64,000 bases of DNA, taken from Stutzerimonas stutzeri. Its GTDB lineage: Bacteria > Pseudomonadota > Gammaproteobacteria > Pseudomonadales > Pseudomonadaceae. Every line of letters starts with the position of its first letter. The stretch's first letter is position 1. Position numbers and translations under genes: made by a program. Below are positions 62,399 through 64,000 of this stretch, in pieces. Below the pieces are notes generated by a model. The model saw nothing but the letters and a program-made list of their open reading frames with translations. It was not told where the DNA came from and searched no databases. The DNA is taken from the NCBI RefSeq assembly GCF_024448695.1, contig NZ_JAMOHY010000007.1, forward strand, positions 62,001 to 126,000, given 5' to 3'.

Positions 62399-63586
62399 TC
62401 AGGCGTCGAGCAGTTCGAGTGACTCCAGGGCGATCTGGCGCTCCTCGTTGGTCGGCACCACCAGGACTCGCGGACTGCCTGCAGCCTGGATTTCGCCACC
62501 GACACCACGGGTGCAGCGTTCGTTGGCGGCGTTGTCGAGCTTGAAGTTGAAAAGCTTCAGGTGTTCCAGGGTGCGTTCGCGTACGGCTACGGAGTTCTCG
62601 CCGATGCCGCCGGTGAAGATCAGGCCGTCGAGTTTCGGCAGGGCGCAGGCCATGGCTGCCAGGGACTTGGCCAGGCGGTAGCAGAACACTTCGAAGGCCA
62701 GGTTGGCGCCCGCATGACCGGCAACGCGCGCTTCAGAAAGGGTGCGCATGTCGTTCGACAGCCCGGACAGGCCCTTGATGCCGCTGTCGTGGTTGAGCAC
62801 GCGATCGATCTGCTCCAGGCTCCAGCCCAGGGTGCGGTTCAGGTAGCTGTGCAGGTTCGGGTCGACATCCCCGCTGCGCGTACCCATGACCAGACCTTCC
62901 AGCGGCGTTAGACCCATGCTGGTATCACGGCTCTCGCCATTGACGACGGCGCAGGTGGAGCAGCCGTTGCCCAGGTGAGCGGTCAGCCAGCAGCTGTCTT
63001 CAACCGGCAGCTCGGTCATCTCGGCGGCACGTTTGCTGACATAGTTGTGGCTGGTGCCGTGAAAGCCGTAACGACGCACGCTGTGTTCCTTATAGAGGAA
63101 CTCGGGCACCGCATAGCGGTAAGCGTGCTCGGGCATGCTCTGGTGGAACGCGGTATCGAAAACGGCTACCTGCGGCAGATCGGGAAACAGGTCGAGAGTA
63201 GCGGTGATGCCGACGAGGTTGGCCGGATTATGCAGCGGGGCCAGCTGTGCGTTATCGCGGATGGCCTGCAGGACTTCCTCGTTGATCAGGCAGGAGCCGG
63301 TGAAGTGCTCTCCGCCATGCACTACACGATGGCCAATGGCAGCGAGTTGGCCACCTGCGGCTTCCTGCGCCATCGGCAGGACATGCTGCAGCGCGGCGTG
63401 ATGATCGGCACCTGGAATTTCAAGGCTCTGCTTGTTGTCGCCCAGTTGCCAGTGAAGCACCGCTTCGGGGCTGCCGAGACGCTCGGCCAGGCCTTGGAGA
63501 GGGAATGTGGCCTGCTCTTCGTTGACGAGTGCAAACTTCATCGATGAGCTGCCGCAGTTAATCACAAGGATGTTACGAGCCGACAT
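62399..63586 (-). CDS. ackA: Acetate kinase
   Basis: A 395-residue acetate kinase that makes acetate and ATP from acetyl phosphate. It shows the NCGSSSMKF start, [19 protein letters not shown] and the phosphate-loop [11 protein letters not shown], followed by FTGGIGENS near the C-terminus. GGAG five bases upstream of the ATG at 63586 marks the start; the frame running back to 63685 is rejected. With pta it handles acetate overflow and substrate-level phosphorylation under low oxygen. No clear Anr box was seen in the 244-base divergent region with slyD. Confidence 0.95.
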   Translation of the reverse strand: MSARNILVINCGSSSMKFALVNEEQATFPLQGLAERLGSPEAVLHWQLGDNKQSLEIPGADHHAALQHVLPMAQEAAGGQLAAIGHRVVHGGEHFTGSCLINEEVLQAIRDNAQLAPLHNPANLVGITATLDLFPDLPQVAVFDTAFHQSMPEHAYRYAVPEFLYKEHSVRRYGFHGTSHNYVSKRAAEMTELPVEDSCWLTAHLGNGCSTCAVVNGESRDTSMGLTPLEGLVMGTRSGDVDPNLHSYLNRTLGWSLEQIDRVLNHDSGIKGLSGLSNDMRTLSEARVAGHAGANLAFEVFCYRLAKSLAAMACALPKLDGLIFTGGIGENSVAVRERTLEHLKLFNFKLDNAANERCTRGVGGEIQAAGSPRVLVVPTNEERQIALESLELLDA

Positions 63587-63830
63587 CGGTGCTCCTTTTT
63601 TATACTTGGTAATTGGTGGGGTAGGGTCGCCTATCATTTCTAGTGCTGATTCTTGCACAGCTGTTTTGGAAAGGGTGCTCTCCAAAGGTTGTATGTAGCA
63701 CCGTCCGACGCAGGACTACATCGTTTCGTTGGGCGCTCCGGGCTGGTCCGTTTATCAGGGCCTGATTCGCAATCGTCAGCTGCCGCGGTTAAACTTTCGC
63801 ACCACATTCCCCAGTAAAAGGTTTCGCCTC

Positions 63831-64000
63831 ATGCAGATCGCCGCTAACAAGGCTGTGTCAATCGACTACACGCTCACCAATGATGCCGGTGAGGTGATCG
63901 ACAGCTCGGCCGGCGGCGCGCCGCTGGTCTACCTGCATGGTGCAGGCAATATCATTGCAGGTCTGGAAAAAGCCCTTGAAGGCAAGCAGGGTGGTGATGA
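63831..64000 (+). CDS. slyD: SlyD-type FKBP peptidyl-prolyl isomerase (partial)
   Basis: The first 56 residues, starting MQIAANKAVSIDYTLTNDAG, then a VIDSSAGGAPLVYLHGAGNI segment and GLEKALEGKQ. This is the N-terminal FKBP part typical of SlyD, a prolyl isomerase and chaperone that also binds nickel through a His-rich tail, outside the window. No strong ribosome-binding site is seen ahead of the ATG. Gene order ackA-slyD matches P. aeruginosa. Confidence 0.88.
   Translation, partial: MQIAANKAVSIDYTLTNDAGEVIDSSAGGAPLVYLHGAGNIIAGLEKALEGKQGGD

Noticed and set aside
1-64000. CRISPR arrays, insertion sequences, prophage genes, tRNA or rRNA genes
   Set aside because: None was recognised on reading; no regularly spaced repeats, transposase or phage structural genes were seen.

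Overview
The window is a chromosomal segment of a high-GC gammaproteobacterium, almost certainly a Pseudomonas of the mendocina/alcaliphila/oleovorans type. The basis is gene content and gene order. cbrX-cbrA, gluQRS-dksA, mqo, a PctD-like chemoreceptor with an M48 lipoprotein, rsmC-hprA, and pta-ackA-slyD occur in neighbourhoods that, from memory, match P. aeruginosa (roughly PA4722-PA4725, PA4626-PA4642 and PA0833-PA0837). No IS element, prophage, CRISPR array, tRNA or rRNA gene was seen.

Layout. 1-1.9 kb: start of cbrA (cut by the window edge) and cbrX, minus strand. 2.0-22.5 kb: a compact plus-strand locus encoding a complete type IV filament machine of MSHA/type II secretion style. It starts with a 7TMR-DISM histidine kinase and an OmpR-type regulator, then seven prepilins in two paralogous families, a GspL/PilN-like protein, PilO-like and GspC/PilP-like proteins, a lipoprotein secretin, an MshN-like TPR protein, an ExeA/MshM-like ATPase with a peptidoglycan-binding domain, a GspF/PilC platform protein and a GspE/MshE-type ATPase. 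Four prepilins are large and share a Cys-bracketed Asp/Gly-rich loop that looks calcium-binding; three of these also carry an Ala/Gly-rich hydrophobic hairpin next to coiled coil. This locus is the best candidate for an undescribed system. With the following module it lies between cbrX and gluQRS, genes that are neighbours in P. aeruginosa.

22.6-26.8 kb: a class III aminotransferase and BenE-family transporter, divergent from a MocR-type regulator, with a palindrome between them. 26.9-33.9 kb: gluQRS, dksA, an aminotransferase, sfsA, a PQQ-type sugar dehydrogenase lipoprotein, MgtC and two membrane proteins of unknown role. 33.9-34.9 kb: 0.95 kb without a credible gene, holding three perfect and two near-perfect DnaA boxes, two of them in a 12-bp inverted repeat. 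34.9-51.5 kb: housekeeping and envelope genes, including SulP, mqo, YajG, DUF1329, a PlsC-like acyltransferase, an SRAP protein with changed active-site residues, the chemoreceptor, M48 peptidase, and a GDT1-family manganese exporter behind a yybP-ykoY manganese riboswitch.

51.6-64 kb: a LysE exporter, an OmpA lipoprotein, then a CHASE/PAS hybrid kinase with three receiver domains followed by a REC-PAS-GGDEF-EAL protein. Between these two lies a 27-codon Cys-rich open frame overlapping the second gene's start. The window ends with a YihG-like acyltransferase, pta, ackA and the first 170 bases of slyD.

Functional threads: two-component signalling (CbrA, the filament-locus pair, the CHASE kinase), c-di-GMP metabolism near the right end, and acetate overflow metabolism (Pta-AckA). 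Any link between the c-di-GMP module and the filament machine is only inference.
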